DNA from: DATHTS01 sp965219305
GTDB taxonomy: Bacteria > Acidobacteriota > Blastocatellia > Pyrinomonadales > Pyrinomonadaceae
Direction of reading: 5' to 3'
DNA: 64,000 nucleotides
NCBI GenBank assembly: GCA_965219305.1
Contig: OZ244725.1
Coordinates: 4,278,001-4,342,000 of the forward strand
Under the pieces are notes generated by a model. It saw only the letters and a program-made list of their open reading frames with translations. It did not search any database and was not told the origin of the DNA. Position 1 is the stretch's first letter. Each line of letters opens with the position of its first letter. This document shows positions 56,935 to 64,000 of the stretch, one piece after another. Made by a program: the position numbers and the translations under genes.

Positions 56935-59202
56935 TTAATTTTCTAATTGTTTTTTAAGCGAATTTTTCCAAAGATTTTGCAAATCGGAAATAGAATCGGA
57001 AATTTTTTCTTCATCGCCGATTTTTATTTTAAGATTATTTCCCGAAACTTTTCCGATAACCTCAAACGGACAATCTCCGGCGATTTCTTTTACTTTTTCC
57101 GCATTTTCCGGCGCGAACGTAATAATTATTCTCGACGGCGATTCGCCGAAAAGAATTGATTCGGCGGAAAGATTTTCATCATTTGAAAGTTCGATCTCCG
57201 CGCCGTTCGCTTCGTTATTCAATGATGCAAAACATTGTTCGGCAATCGCGACCGACAGACCGCCGTCGGAGCAGTCGTGAGCGGAATTTATCAAACATTC
57301 GTCAGCTAGTTTCAGGCAAACGTCCTGAACTTTTTTCTCTAAATCCAAATCTAAAACCGGCACTTCGCCGATTTCGATCAGTTCATTTGTCGTGTAACCC
57401 AAAATCGTCTGCGCGTATTCGCTGACCGATAGATCGTCGTTTGTCGTGCCGAGAAGCGCGATGATGTCGCCTTCGTTTTTAAATCCCTGCGTGATGATTT
57501 TGCGAACGTCTTCGATAAGTCCGACCATTCCGATCGTCGGTGTCGGCAGAATTCCGTCGCCGTCAGTTTCGTTGTAAAATGATACATTTCCCGAAATGAC
57601 GGGCGTTTCAAACTTTTTACACGCTTCGGCAATTCCGTCAATCGTTTCCGAAAACGCCCACATAATTTTCGGTCGTTCGGGCGAAGCGAAATTCAGACAA
57701 TTCGTTACGGCGATCGGTTTTGCGCCGACGCAGACGTTGTTTCTCGCAGATTCCGCAATGGTTAATTTCGCGCCTTCTTTCGGATTGACGGCGGAAAATC
57801 TGCCGTTGCCGTCGAGACACATCGAAATCGCGCGGCGCGTTTCTTTGACACGCACGACCGAAGCATCTGCGCCCGGAAGAATCGCAGTGTTCGTGCGAAC
57901 CATATGATCGTATTGCTCATAAACCCAATGTTTCGAGCAAATGTTCGGCGAAACCAAAAGTTTTTTCAAAACTTGTTCCAAGTTTAAATTTTCAAGTTCA
58001 AAGTTTTTCCTTCTTTCTTTGAACTTTGAACTTTGAACTTTGAACTCAGGTTTCTGCATCGGACGATTATATTTCGGCGCGGCTTCCGTCAATTTATCAA
58101 CCGGAAGATCAGCCATCAATTCGCCGTGATGAAAAATTTTCAGGCGATTTCCTTCGACGACTTTGCCGATGACGACCGCGTCCAAATCCCATTTATTAAA
58201 AATCTCGACGAGTTCCTTTTCGCGTCCCGATTTGGCAACGATGAGCATTCTTTCCTGCGATTCGCTCAAAAGCATTTCATACGCCGTCATTCCCGTTTCG
58301 CGCTGCGGCACATCGTCGAGATTCAAATCCAGACCGTTTCCGGCGCGGTCTGCCATTTCAACCGACGAAGAAGTCAAGCCAGCCGCGCCCATATCTTGGA
58401 TTCCTTCAATTGCGCCCGAACGCATCGCTTCGAGACACGCTTCGAGCAGAAGTTTTTCCAAAAACGGATCGCCGACCTGAACTGTCGGACGTTTTTCCAA
58501 CGCTTCATCATCAAATTCCGCCGAAGCCATCGTCGCGCCGTGAATTCCGTCGCGTCCGGTTTTCGCGCCGACATACATCACCGGATTTCCGATGCCTGAT
58601 GCTTTACCAAAAAATATCTGATCTTTGCGGACGATTCCGAGCGCAAACGCATTAACGAGCGGATTCAAGTTGTAGGCTTCATCAAAAACAACTTCGCCGC
58701 CGATTGTCGGAACGCCGAAACAATTCCCGTAATGCGCGATGCCGTCAACACAGCCTTTTAAGATTGATTTGTTGCGGTTTCCGTGTTTTTTATCATCGAG
58801 ATGACCGAAACGCAAGCTGTTCATCGCCGCGATCGGACGTGCGCCCATCGTGAAAACATCGCGCAAAATTCCGCCGACGCCGGTCGCCGCGCCTTGAAAG
58901 GGTTCGATAAACGACGGATGATTGTGCGATTCGACTTTAAAAGCGACGCACCAATCGTCGCCGATGTCCACGACTCCGGCGTTTTCTCCGGGCGGCACGA
59001 TGACTCGTTCGCCCGTTATCGGCAGACGGCTCAAGTGAACGCGCGAAGATTTATAACTGCAATGCTCCGACCACATAACGGAGAAAACGCCGAGTTCGGT
59101 GTAATTCGGTTCGCGTCCTATAATTTCCTTGATGCGTTCATATTCGCCGGGCGTGATTCCGTGCTGTTCGATTATTTCGGGCGTAATTTGCGGTTGATTC
59201 AT
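56935..59202 (-). CDS. purL: Phosphoribosylformylglycinamidine synthase subunit PurL
   Basis: PurL converts FGAR to FGAM in purine synthesis, working with PurQ and PurS. The protein is the small (about 750-residue) form with 'GVFSVMWSEHCSYKSSRVHL', 'CVAFKVESHNHPSFIEPFQG', 'GGILRDVFTMGARPIAAMNS', 'GIQDMGAAGLTSSSVEMADR', 'CLNFASPERPKIMWAF', 'IALLGTTNDDLSVSEYAQTI' and 'HDCSDGGLSVAIAEQCF'. It is complete. An insert around residue 385-400 ('PEFKVQSSKFKERRKNFELE') is built from 7-bp repeats at 58018-58045. PurQ and PurS are not in the window. Confidence 0.96.
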   Translation of the reverse strand: MNQPQITPEIIEQHGITPGEYERIKEIIGREPNYTELGVFSVMWSEHCSYKSSRVHLSRLPITGERVIVPPGENAGVVDIGDDWCVAFKVESHNHPSFIEPFQGAATGVGGILRDVFTMGARPIAAMNSLRFGHLDDKKHGNRNKSILKGCVDGIAHYGNCFGVPTIGGEVVFDEAYNLNPLVNAFALGIVRKDQIFFGKASGIGNPVMYVGAKTGRDGIHGATMASAEFDDEALEKRPTVQVGDPFLEKLLLEACLEAMRSGAIEGIQDMGAAGLTSSSVEMADRAGNGLDLNLDDVPQRETGMTAYEMLLSESQERMLIVAKSGREKELVEIFNKWDLDAVVIGKVVEGNRLKIFHHGELMADLPVDKLTEAAPKYNRPMQKPEFKVQSSKFKERRKNFELENLNLEQVLKKLLVSPNICSKHWVYEQYDHMVRTNTAILPGADASVVRVKETRRAISMCLDGNGRFSAVNPKEGAKLTIAESARNNVCVGAKPIAVTNCLNFASPERPKIMWAFSETIDGIAEACKKFETPVISGNVSFYNETDGDGILPTPTIGMVGLIEDVRKIITQGFKNEGDIIALLGTTNDDLSVSEYAQTILGYTTNELIEIGEVPVLDLDLEKKVQDVCLKLADECLINSAHDCSDGGLSVAIAEQCFASLNNEANGAEIELSNDENLSAESILFGESPSRIIITFAPENAEKVKEIAGDCPFEVIGKVSGNNLKIKIGDEEKISDSISDLQNLWKNSLKKQLEN
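58018..58045. repeat. Four tandem 7-bp units inside purL
   Basis: TTTGAAC occurs four times in perfect tandem. On the minus strand it encodes the 'EFKVQSSKFK' stretch. A short inverted copy (GTTCAAAG) lies 25 bp to the left at 57996. Confidence 0.95.
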
Positions 59203-59249
59203 TATAAAACTTGGTCTCCGTCTGAAAAACTCAATTTAAAATAAATAGA

Positions 59250-59297
59250 GAGTTTATTCGTTCAGCATATTTTTTTCAACTCTGAACGAATAAACTC
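59250..59297. terminator. Terminator hairpin downstream of the TlpA-like gene
   Basis: GAGTTTATTCGTTCAG (59250) pairs perfectly with CTGAACGAATAAACTC (59282). It lies after the stop of the minus-strand thioredoxin operon and upstream of purL, and the loop is T-rich. Confidence 0.8.
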
Positions 59298-59328
59298 CCG
59301 CTGTTTTAAATAAAAAAGTTTAGTAAAT

Positions 59329-59949
59329 TTAAGGCATTTTCAATTTTTCAATTTCGGTTGCGTCATTTTTAGAATTTTGCATTAAAGATTCGTTGATTTT
59401 TGCTTTAACAATTTCCGGCTTGATTTTTCCCATTCTCGTGTGAAGAACTTTGCCGTTCGCGTCATAAAAAATCGTGAACGGCAAACCGCCCTGCCAATCT
59501 TTTGAAACTGACGCAATCACTTCATTTTCCTTGTTTGTGTGAAGCAGATACGTCGGCATTTCCGCTTTCATCTCGATCAAAAATTTCGGCACATCGCGGT
59601 TTATTTCCGCCAAATCGTCGAGCGTGATCGTGATGAAATCAATTTTACCTTTGAATTGTTTATCAATTTCCACAAGATCGGGAAATTCTTCGCGGCACGG
59701 AACGCACCACGTCGCCCAGAAATTCACAAGCAGCGGTTTGCCGTTCGGCTTTAAAACTTCTGCGATGTTTGTTTCGTCAATTTGCGTGATTTTCGGCGAA
59801 GTCTCGATCTTTGTTGTATTTTCGACCGGTTTTTTATTCGGCGTTTGCGCGAATGCGAAAACCGAAAAAACACAAATAATAAAAACGGCGCGAAACATCA
59901 GGTTCAATGCGCCGTTTTTACAAAGTTTTTTTATAAGATTATTTATCAT
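59329..59949 (-). CDS. TlpA/ResA-like exported thioredoxin
   Basis: A signal or anchor segment ('FRAVFIICVFSVFAFAQ', residues 19-35) precedes a thioredoxin fold with the active site 'LVNFWATWCVPCREEFPDLV' (CVPC) and cis-Pro region 'GGLPFTIFYDANGKV'. Such proteins reduce periplasmic disulfides, for example in cytochrome c maturation. The start at 59949 lies two bases after the stop of the upstream redoxin gene, so the two genes are coupled; an internal ATG just before the signal segment is an alternative start. Confidence 0.9.
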   Translation of the reverse strand: MINNLIKKLCKNGALNLMFRAVFIICVFSVFAFAQTPNKKPVENTTKIETSPKITQIDETNIAEVLKPNGKPLLVNFWATWCVPCREEFPDLVEIDKQFKGKIDFITITLDDLAEINRDVPKFLIEMKAEMPTYLLHTNKENEVIASVSKDWQGGLPFTIFYDANGKVLHTRMGKIKPEIVKAKINESLMQNSKNDATEIEKLKMP

Positions 59950-59951
59950 TT

Positions 59952-60548
59952 TTAGTTTTCAACACGTTTGATAGAACATCCGAAAGCATTAGCGCGGGTA
60001 GTTTTTACTTTTTTTCCGTTGAGCATCGCCGTCAGTGCGTCGTTTAAATAATTCTCTGTGATGTTGTCGCCCGTTCTGCTGTTGTCCGCCGCGCCGTGAT
60101 AGACGAGTTTGTTTTTCGCACTGAATTGATAAAATTCCGGCGTAAAATTCGCGCCGAGTTTGTCTGCCAAAACGTTTCCTTTATCAATTAAAACAGGGAA
60201 TTTGTAATGCTCCTCGGCGTGTGATTTTACCCAATCAAGCGATTCGGTCGCGTTGGAATTAATGCCGATAAAATTTATTCCTTTTGATTCGTATTCTTTC
60301 GAGATTTTGGCGATGCGCTCATTATAACCTTTAACGACCGGGCATTGCGCCGAAAGAAAGAAGATGACAGTGCCGTTTTTTCCCTTTAAATCATCAAAAG
60401 ATCGCTCCGCACCGTTAATATCGGTTAAGGTAAAATTATCGAGTTTATTTCCAATCGGAAAAACGTCTTCGGCGTTTCCGGTATCGGCAAAAGATACGAA
60501 TAAAATCGCGGACAAAACCGCCGTTAATAAAATGCTTGCTCGTTTCAT
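59952..60548 (-). CDS. Exported redoxin-domain protein with a single active-site Cys
   Basis: Signal peptide 'ILLTAVLSAILFVSFADTGN' precedes a thioredoxin/AhpC-like fold. The active-site loop reads 'VIFFLSAQCPVVKGYNERIA', so the second Cys of a CxxC motif is missing and only one Cys remains. A second Cys lies near the C-terminus ('NAFGCSIKR') and could act as the resolving residue, as in some peroxiredoxin-like proteins. The pattern 'AQCPV.K.Y' occurs in a known redoxin subgroup. It is co-transcribed with the TlpA-like gene, which could supply reducing power. Confidence 0.85.
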   Translation of the reverse strand: MKRASILLTAVLSAILFVSFADTGNAEDVFPIGNKLDNFTLTDINGAERSFDDLKGKNGTVIFFLSAQCPVVKGYNERIAKISKEYESKGINFIGINSNATESLDWVKSHAEEHYKFPVLIDKGNVLADKLGANFTPEFYQFSAKNKLVYHGAADNSRTGDNITENYLNDALTAMLNGKKVKTTRANAFGCSIKRVEN

Positions 60549-60651
60549 AAAATTTACTCCTTTTTCTGAAATTTTAAATTGTTACGCGAATCAAAAGTTT
60601 AATGTTTCCGAATCGCATACTTTATTCCCGATTCATCGTCACTTTTGCTTA

Positions 60652-63600
60652 TTATTTTTGCAGTGGCAAAGCCAAAAGATGACCTTCATAAACAAAATAA
60701 ATTTTTCCGGCGGCTTCGTCAACCAACATATCCATACTGTCGAAGACAATTTGCGGGATTTTTAACTCAGGGCGAAAAGTAAAAGTTTTGTCATTGTATC
60801 GTCCGATCGTAGTGGTTTTCTTTTCAGCGTCAGGAATTGCCGCCCAAAATTCGGACGGATTTCCGGTCGGCTGCAAACTGCGAAATGTTTGTTGTTCCAG
60901 CGGCGCAAACTCACCTTTTACCAATTGCGCCGCGCCCGTTGCCGCATCAACCAAATAATATTCGGGAATTTCCGGGCTTTGATTATTTTCCGTCTCGCGG
61001 TATCCGATTTCTTGTTTGGCGCGAGTCGCTAAAATTTTATTATGAGATAAAACCATCGAAACGGGAACAATAATATCAGCTTGCGGGATTTTAACGGGAA
61101 ATTCCTTTCTTGTCTGCAAATTGATTCTTACGAACTGCATCGGCTCAAGATAATTTTTGTGTTTTCCGGCGACTATCCATTTGCCGTCGTTCGTAATCAA
61201 AGGATTGGCGTATGAGCCTTCTCTCAAAATGGTTTGCTTGCCGGAAGAATCAATTTTTATAATGTCCCCGTCGGAAAGCCCGATCTCTAAATTGCCTTTC
61301 TTTCTCTGATACCTGCTTGAATTTATCGGAAAAAAATCAATTTCGGCAGTCGGACGATTTTTTAGAAACAGAATATCTGCGGGTTGTGTAATTGCGTTAT
61401 CGCCGAGTTTGCCGCTTTCAAATTCACGCCACGACAGATGTTTTTCAAATGTTTGAAAAATATATTGTCGCCGCAACTCTCTGTAAGATGAAGTATTTGA
61501 TAAATTAGCCAACCGTTCCTGCTTTTCGGCTTGCATTATTTCTTTAGTAATGGCGGCTTGTTTCGCTTGATCGGCAATTAAAAGAGTCAGTTTGCCGTCC
61601 TTTTTCCAGATTGTTTGAGCGAGTAAATTTTTATTCGCCAAAAGAACTTCTAAACCTGGAATTTCTTCCGCCAGACGGTATTTGAGTTGAGATTCGCCCT
61701 CAGCGAATTTATCGAAAATTTTGACCAGACCTTCAAGCGGTTCGGGCATTTCATAATCGTTAAATCCAGATTTCTCCATTGTTTCGGGACTCGAATGAGC
61801 ATTAAAAAATATTCTTCTTCCGCCGTTTTTTCCGAACATCAAAAATTCGCCGCCGTCGCACATTTCCGGGCAATTTTCCAACGTCGGGGCTAAACCGTCA
61901 ATGCCTTTTGTAAGCAGGAAATTGTAGAACATTTCATATTCGCGTCCGGTCAGAGTTCTCTCACGATAACGCGCTTCATCTTCATAATTTGAAAATAAAA
62001 TCTTGTCGTTATAAACGCGAATAATTATCTGTCCGGCTACTCTATTTCCGATTAATGCGAAAACCGCTTGCAGATTCGGATCCTTTTTTATCTCTTCGCG
62101 GAGTTTCGTTTCATTTTCTTCTAAAAATTCCGAATCTGTTTGTTTAAATGAAATGCCGCTGACGCTGTTGAACAATTCATCAAGCGGAAAATTTTCAAAA
62201 TCATTTTTATCATTCGGAATAAACGCCGTCCGCGCACCGAGCAGTTTTGTTTCGCCCGTATATTTCGCCAGAATCAGCGAACGAGCCGTCGCGCTGTCTT
62301 CCGATTCGAGATATCTTTCGGCGGCAAGTGCGAGCAATTTATCAGGACTATTTAAGAACATACCGACATTTTGCACAGGCAATTTAGCGCGAATGAGCCG
62401 CGCCGCCGCCAGCAGGGAAATTCTCGTTTCCGTATTTGCACCATTTAAAACGCCAGCCATTTCGTTTTCGTTTTCGGAAATTACAGCCGTAATTCCGCCG
62501 GCGAGATTATTTTTGCCTTTGATAAATGAAAGCTCACTCGGCACGCGCGTGCGAAGTTCGGCGCGGTTTATCAAAAGCAGTAAAACGGCTTCGGCATCAG
62601 CCGCTCCGTTTTCCAACTGTTTTAACCTGTATAAATCAACGATGCGGCTGTCCCAATTTTGCATCAGATCATATAAAAACTTTGCCGTCGGCGGATCGGT
62701 TTTTTGGATGTTCGGCAGACGTTCGATCAATCGTAAAATCAGAGCGTCGTCAGGCGGATTTTGATTCGAGACGATAAATCCGATGAATAAATTTATCGGA
62801 ATCGGCTGAATTTCCGTGTCACTTTCTTCGTCCTCGACATCTCCGTAATCATATTGATAAAGCTGCGCCCGAAATTTACTTTCGCCGTCTTCGGAAGACA
62901 TAAATTTGGCGAAGATTTCCAAATCCGCCATCTGTTCGGTAACGGAAAGTCCGCCGACGGCGATCAACGATTCGACTATGCTTTTACGATATTGGGTTGT
63001 TTTTTCGTCTTCCAACGCAAATCGGAGAGCGGAAATTGCTTCGGGCGGCTTAAATCTGATTAAAGATTGGGCGGCGGCGGCGCGTATTTTGTCTTTTTCG
63101 TTCATCACGATCGAGATCAAACCCGGCACGGCTTCCGGGATGTCGAGTTGACCGATGATTTTTATCAGTTCCAGTCTTTCGTCATCTTTCGATTCCTGTA
63201 TCCAATTTTTATCAGCCAACAGCGGAAGCATCAGACGGACGACTTCGATATTTTTTTCGCCGATAATCAACATCATATTTCGGACGGCGGCGGAACGTTC
63301 AGCCAATGTTCCTTCATTTATGAGTTTGGTCATTAAAGGAATCCACTTCTCGCGGCTTTTCGGCGAATGACGCGGCAGAGTTGTCAGTCCCGTATAATTT
63401 CGATTCTGCATTTCGAGCAAAGTTTCGTCAGACAAAAGCGACATATACCATTCATCGCGTCCTTCAAAATCTCCGCCTAAAACGAGCGCATCCATCGCCA
63501 GATCGCGCACTCCCGGATATGCTTTTTTGTCTTCGACGATCTTTTTTAATTCAATGCGGTAACTCTCGGCATCGCTCGTATTTTCTTCCCGTATCGCGCG

Positions 63601-64000
63601 ATGATAAAGAATAAATTTTGACAATGCGTAAGAAGCCGGATTTCCCGGATTGCTTTCCAGACGCGCGACTATCGTTCGCGCCCGTTCCCAGTCAACTTTC
63701 GCCAATGCGATAATTTCGTCATCACCTCGAATGTATTGATTTTCGTCCCGGACGTTCTGCGCCTCTTTATATAAATCGTCAATAAACAAATCGCTGTTAA
63801 ATTTCAGCCATCTTTGAATTTGATAAGCAGAATTTTCGCCTTTTTCAATACGGTCGCGGTAAATTCGTTTGACCGCTTCGGCAACTTCCGGGTCGGTCGG
63901 CAAAATTTTGAGATATTTATTGAGCAGTTCCGGGTTTTCTTCTATCGTATTAATTATTCTTTTGAGCGTTTCTTTTGAAGGCTTGACGTTGTAGCGAAAT
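60652..64000 (-). CDS. Large HEAT-repeat protein, 5' end beyond the window
   Basis: The frame stays open from 63903 to the right edge without a stop, so the first apparent start (TTG at 63903) is not the real one and the gene is partial. The visible 1100-plus residues have helical HEAT-like repeats in the first half ('RAAAAQSLIRFKPPEAISAL', 'AERSAAVRNMMLIIGEKNIE'), a Cys-containing central part ('LENCPEMCDGGEF') and a beta-propeller-like C-terminal region ('LREGSYANPLITNDGKWIVA'). No enzyme motif was found. Possibly exported if a signal lies upstream. It probably serves as a scaffold; function unknown. Confidence 0.75.
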   Translation of the reverse strand, partial: FRYNVKPSKETLKRIINTIEENPELLNKYLKILPTDPEVAEAVKRIYRDRIEKGENSAYQIQRWLKFNSDLFIDDLYKEAQNVRDENQYIRGDDEIIALAKVDWERARTIVARLESNPGNPASYALSKFILYHRAIREENTSDAESYRIELKKIVEDKKAYPGVRDLAMDALVLGGDFEGRDEWYMSLLSDETLLEMQNRNYTGLTTLPRHSPKSREKWIPLMTKLINEGTLAERSAAVRNMMLIIGEKNIEVVRLMLPLLADKNWIQESKDDERLELIKIIGQLDIPEAVPGLISIVMNEKDKIRAAAAQSLIRFKPPEAISALRFALEDEKTTQYRKSIVESLIAVGGLSVTEQMADLEIFAKFMSSEDGESKFRAQLYQYDYGDVEDEESDTEIQPIPINLFIGFIVSNQNPPDDALILRLIERLPNIQKTDPPTAKFLYDLMQNWDSRIVDLYRLKQLENGAADAEAVLLLLINRAELRTRVPSELSFIKGKNNLAGGITAVISENENEMAGVLNGANTETRISLLAAARLIRAKLPVQNVGMFLNSPDKLLALAAERYLESEDSATARSLILAKYTGETKLLGARTAFIPNDKNDFENFPLDELFNSVSGISFKQTDSEFLEENETKLREEIKKDPNLQAVFALIGNRVAGQIIIRVYNDKILFSNYEDEARYRERTLTGREYEMFYNFLLTKGIDGLAPTLENCPEMCDGGEFLMFGKNGGRRIFFNAHSSPETMEKSGFNDYEMPEPLEGLVKIFDKFAEGESQLKYRLAEEIPGLEVLLANKNLLAQTIWKKDGKLTLLIADQAKQAAITKEIMQAEKQERLANLSNTSSYRELRRQYIFQTFEKHLSWREFESGKLGDNAITQPADILFLKNRPTAEIDFFPINSSRYQRKKGNLEIGLSDGDIIKIDSSGKQTILREGSYANPLITNDGKWIVAGKHKNYLEPMQFVRINLQTRKEFPVKIPQADIIVPVSMVLSHNKILATRAKQEIGYRETENNQSPEIPEYYLVDAATGAAQLVKGEFAPLEQQTFRSLQPTGNPSEFWAAIPDAEKKTTTIGRYNDKTFTFRPELKIPQIVFDSMDMLVDEAAGKIYFVYEGHLLALPLQK

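Noticed and set aside
1..64000. tRNA, rRNA or known riboswitch
   Set aside because: None was recognised by eye; a covariance-model search could still find short RNAs.

Overview
The window looks like a chromosomal segment of an Acidobacteriota member, most likely class Blastocatellia (Pyrinomonadales-like). This is inferred from the protein repertoire: a COG1964-type radical SAM protein of the Tes/membrane-spanning-lipid-synthase family, a secreted beta-helix plus RCC1 protein, many PAS/histidine-kinase signalling proteins, small TonB_C proteins and a secreted S9 peptidase. No rRNA or tRNA gene was recognised, so the assignment is not anchored by a marker gene. Base composition is moderately AT-rich, with many 'gaa', 'cgg' and 'aaa' runs.

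Layout. 1-504: end of a HigA-like antitoxin gene and a decayed gene. 513-5377: a complete small integron. It has intI on the minus strand, three dyad-containing direct repeats, an attI-like core, and two cassettes bounded by clear attC sites (3229-3339 and 5293-5377). Each cassette is bicistronic: a leaderless enzyme (a Tgl-type transglutaminase, broken by a 14-bp tandem duplication; a lambda-type lysozyme) followed by a membrane-anchored or lipoprotein partner (a TonB_C protein; an ankyrin lipoprotein). This resembles effector-immunity pairs. 5426-14886: radical SAM, GNAT acetyltransferase, a secreted repeat protein, an NtrC/NtrB-type two-component pair, a SurA-like protein and an S9 peptidase. 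15010-16777: a gene of unknown function split by an IS630-family element. 17011-20337: a 21-bp tandem array and a large beta-helix/RCC1 protein. 20522-26227: a three-gene signalling operon (membrane histidine kinase, single-domain receiver, REC-PAS-GGDEF-EAL). 26850-30861: M19 dipeptidase and small proteins, then a second 21-bp array and a dispersed palindromic element. 30872-33751: two adjacent radical SAM genes, the first Tes/MSS-like. 34024-37197: a receiver with a degenerate HD-GYP domain and a PAS histidine kinase. 37716-41593: glucose-6-phosphate isomerase, Ada and nitrilase. 41643-46389: an accessory block with BrnT/BrnA, a type IIG-like restriction-methylation protein, a second copy of the dispersed element, a third 21-bp array and a Cro/C1 regulator. 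46446-64000: housekeeping genes (glmM, rlmH, DksA-like, comF-like, hemW, purL) mixed with a transglycosylase, a CheA-like kinase, PilZ, a desaturase, two thioredoxin-fold proteins and a HEAT-repeat protein that runs off the right edge.

The most unusual theme is repeat DNA. Three intergenic arrays share an exact 21-bp period but have unrelated unit sequences. Two of them lie next to copies of the same palindromic element. Three protein genes (purL, hemW and the type IIG gene) carry tandem 7-bp repeats, and 7 x 3 = 21. A cloverleaf-like inverted repeat lies at 37546-37708, and a perfect 54-bp palindrome at 8034-8087. Two sigma-54-type promoters (28190, 33931) suggest that the sigma-54 activator encoded at 8095-9477, or another one, has targets in the window.
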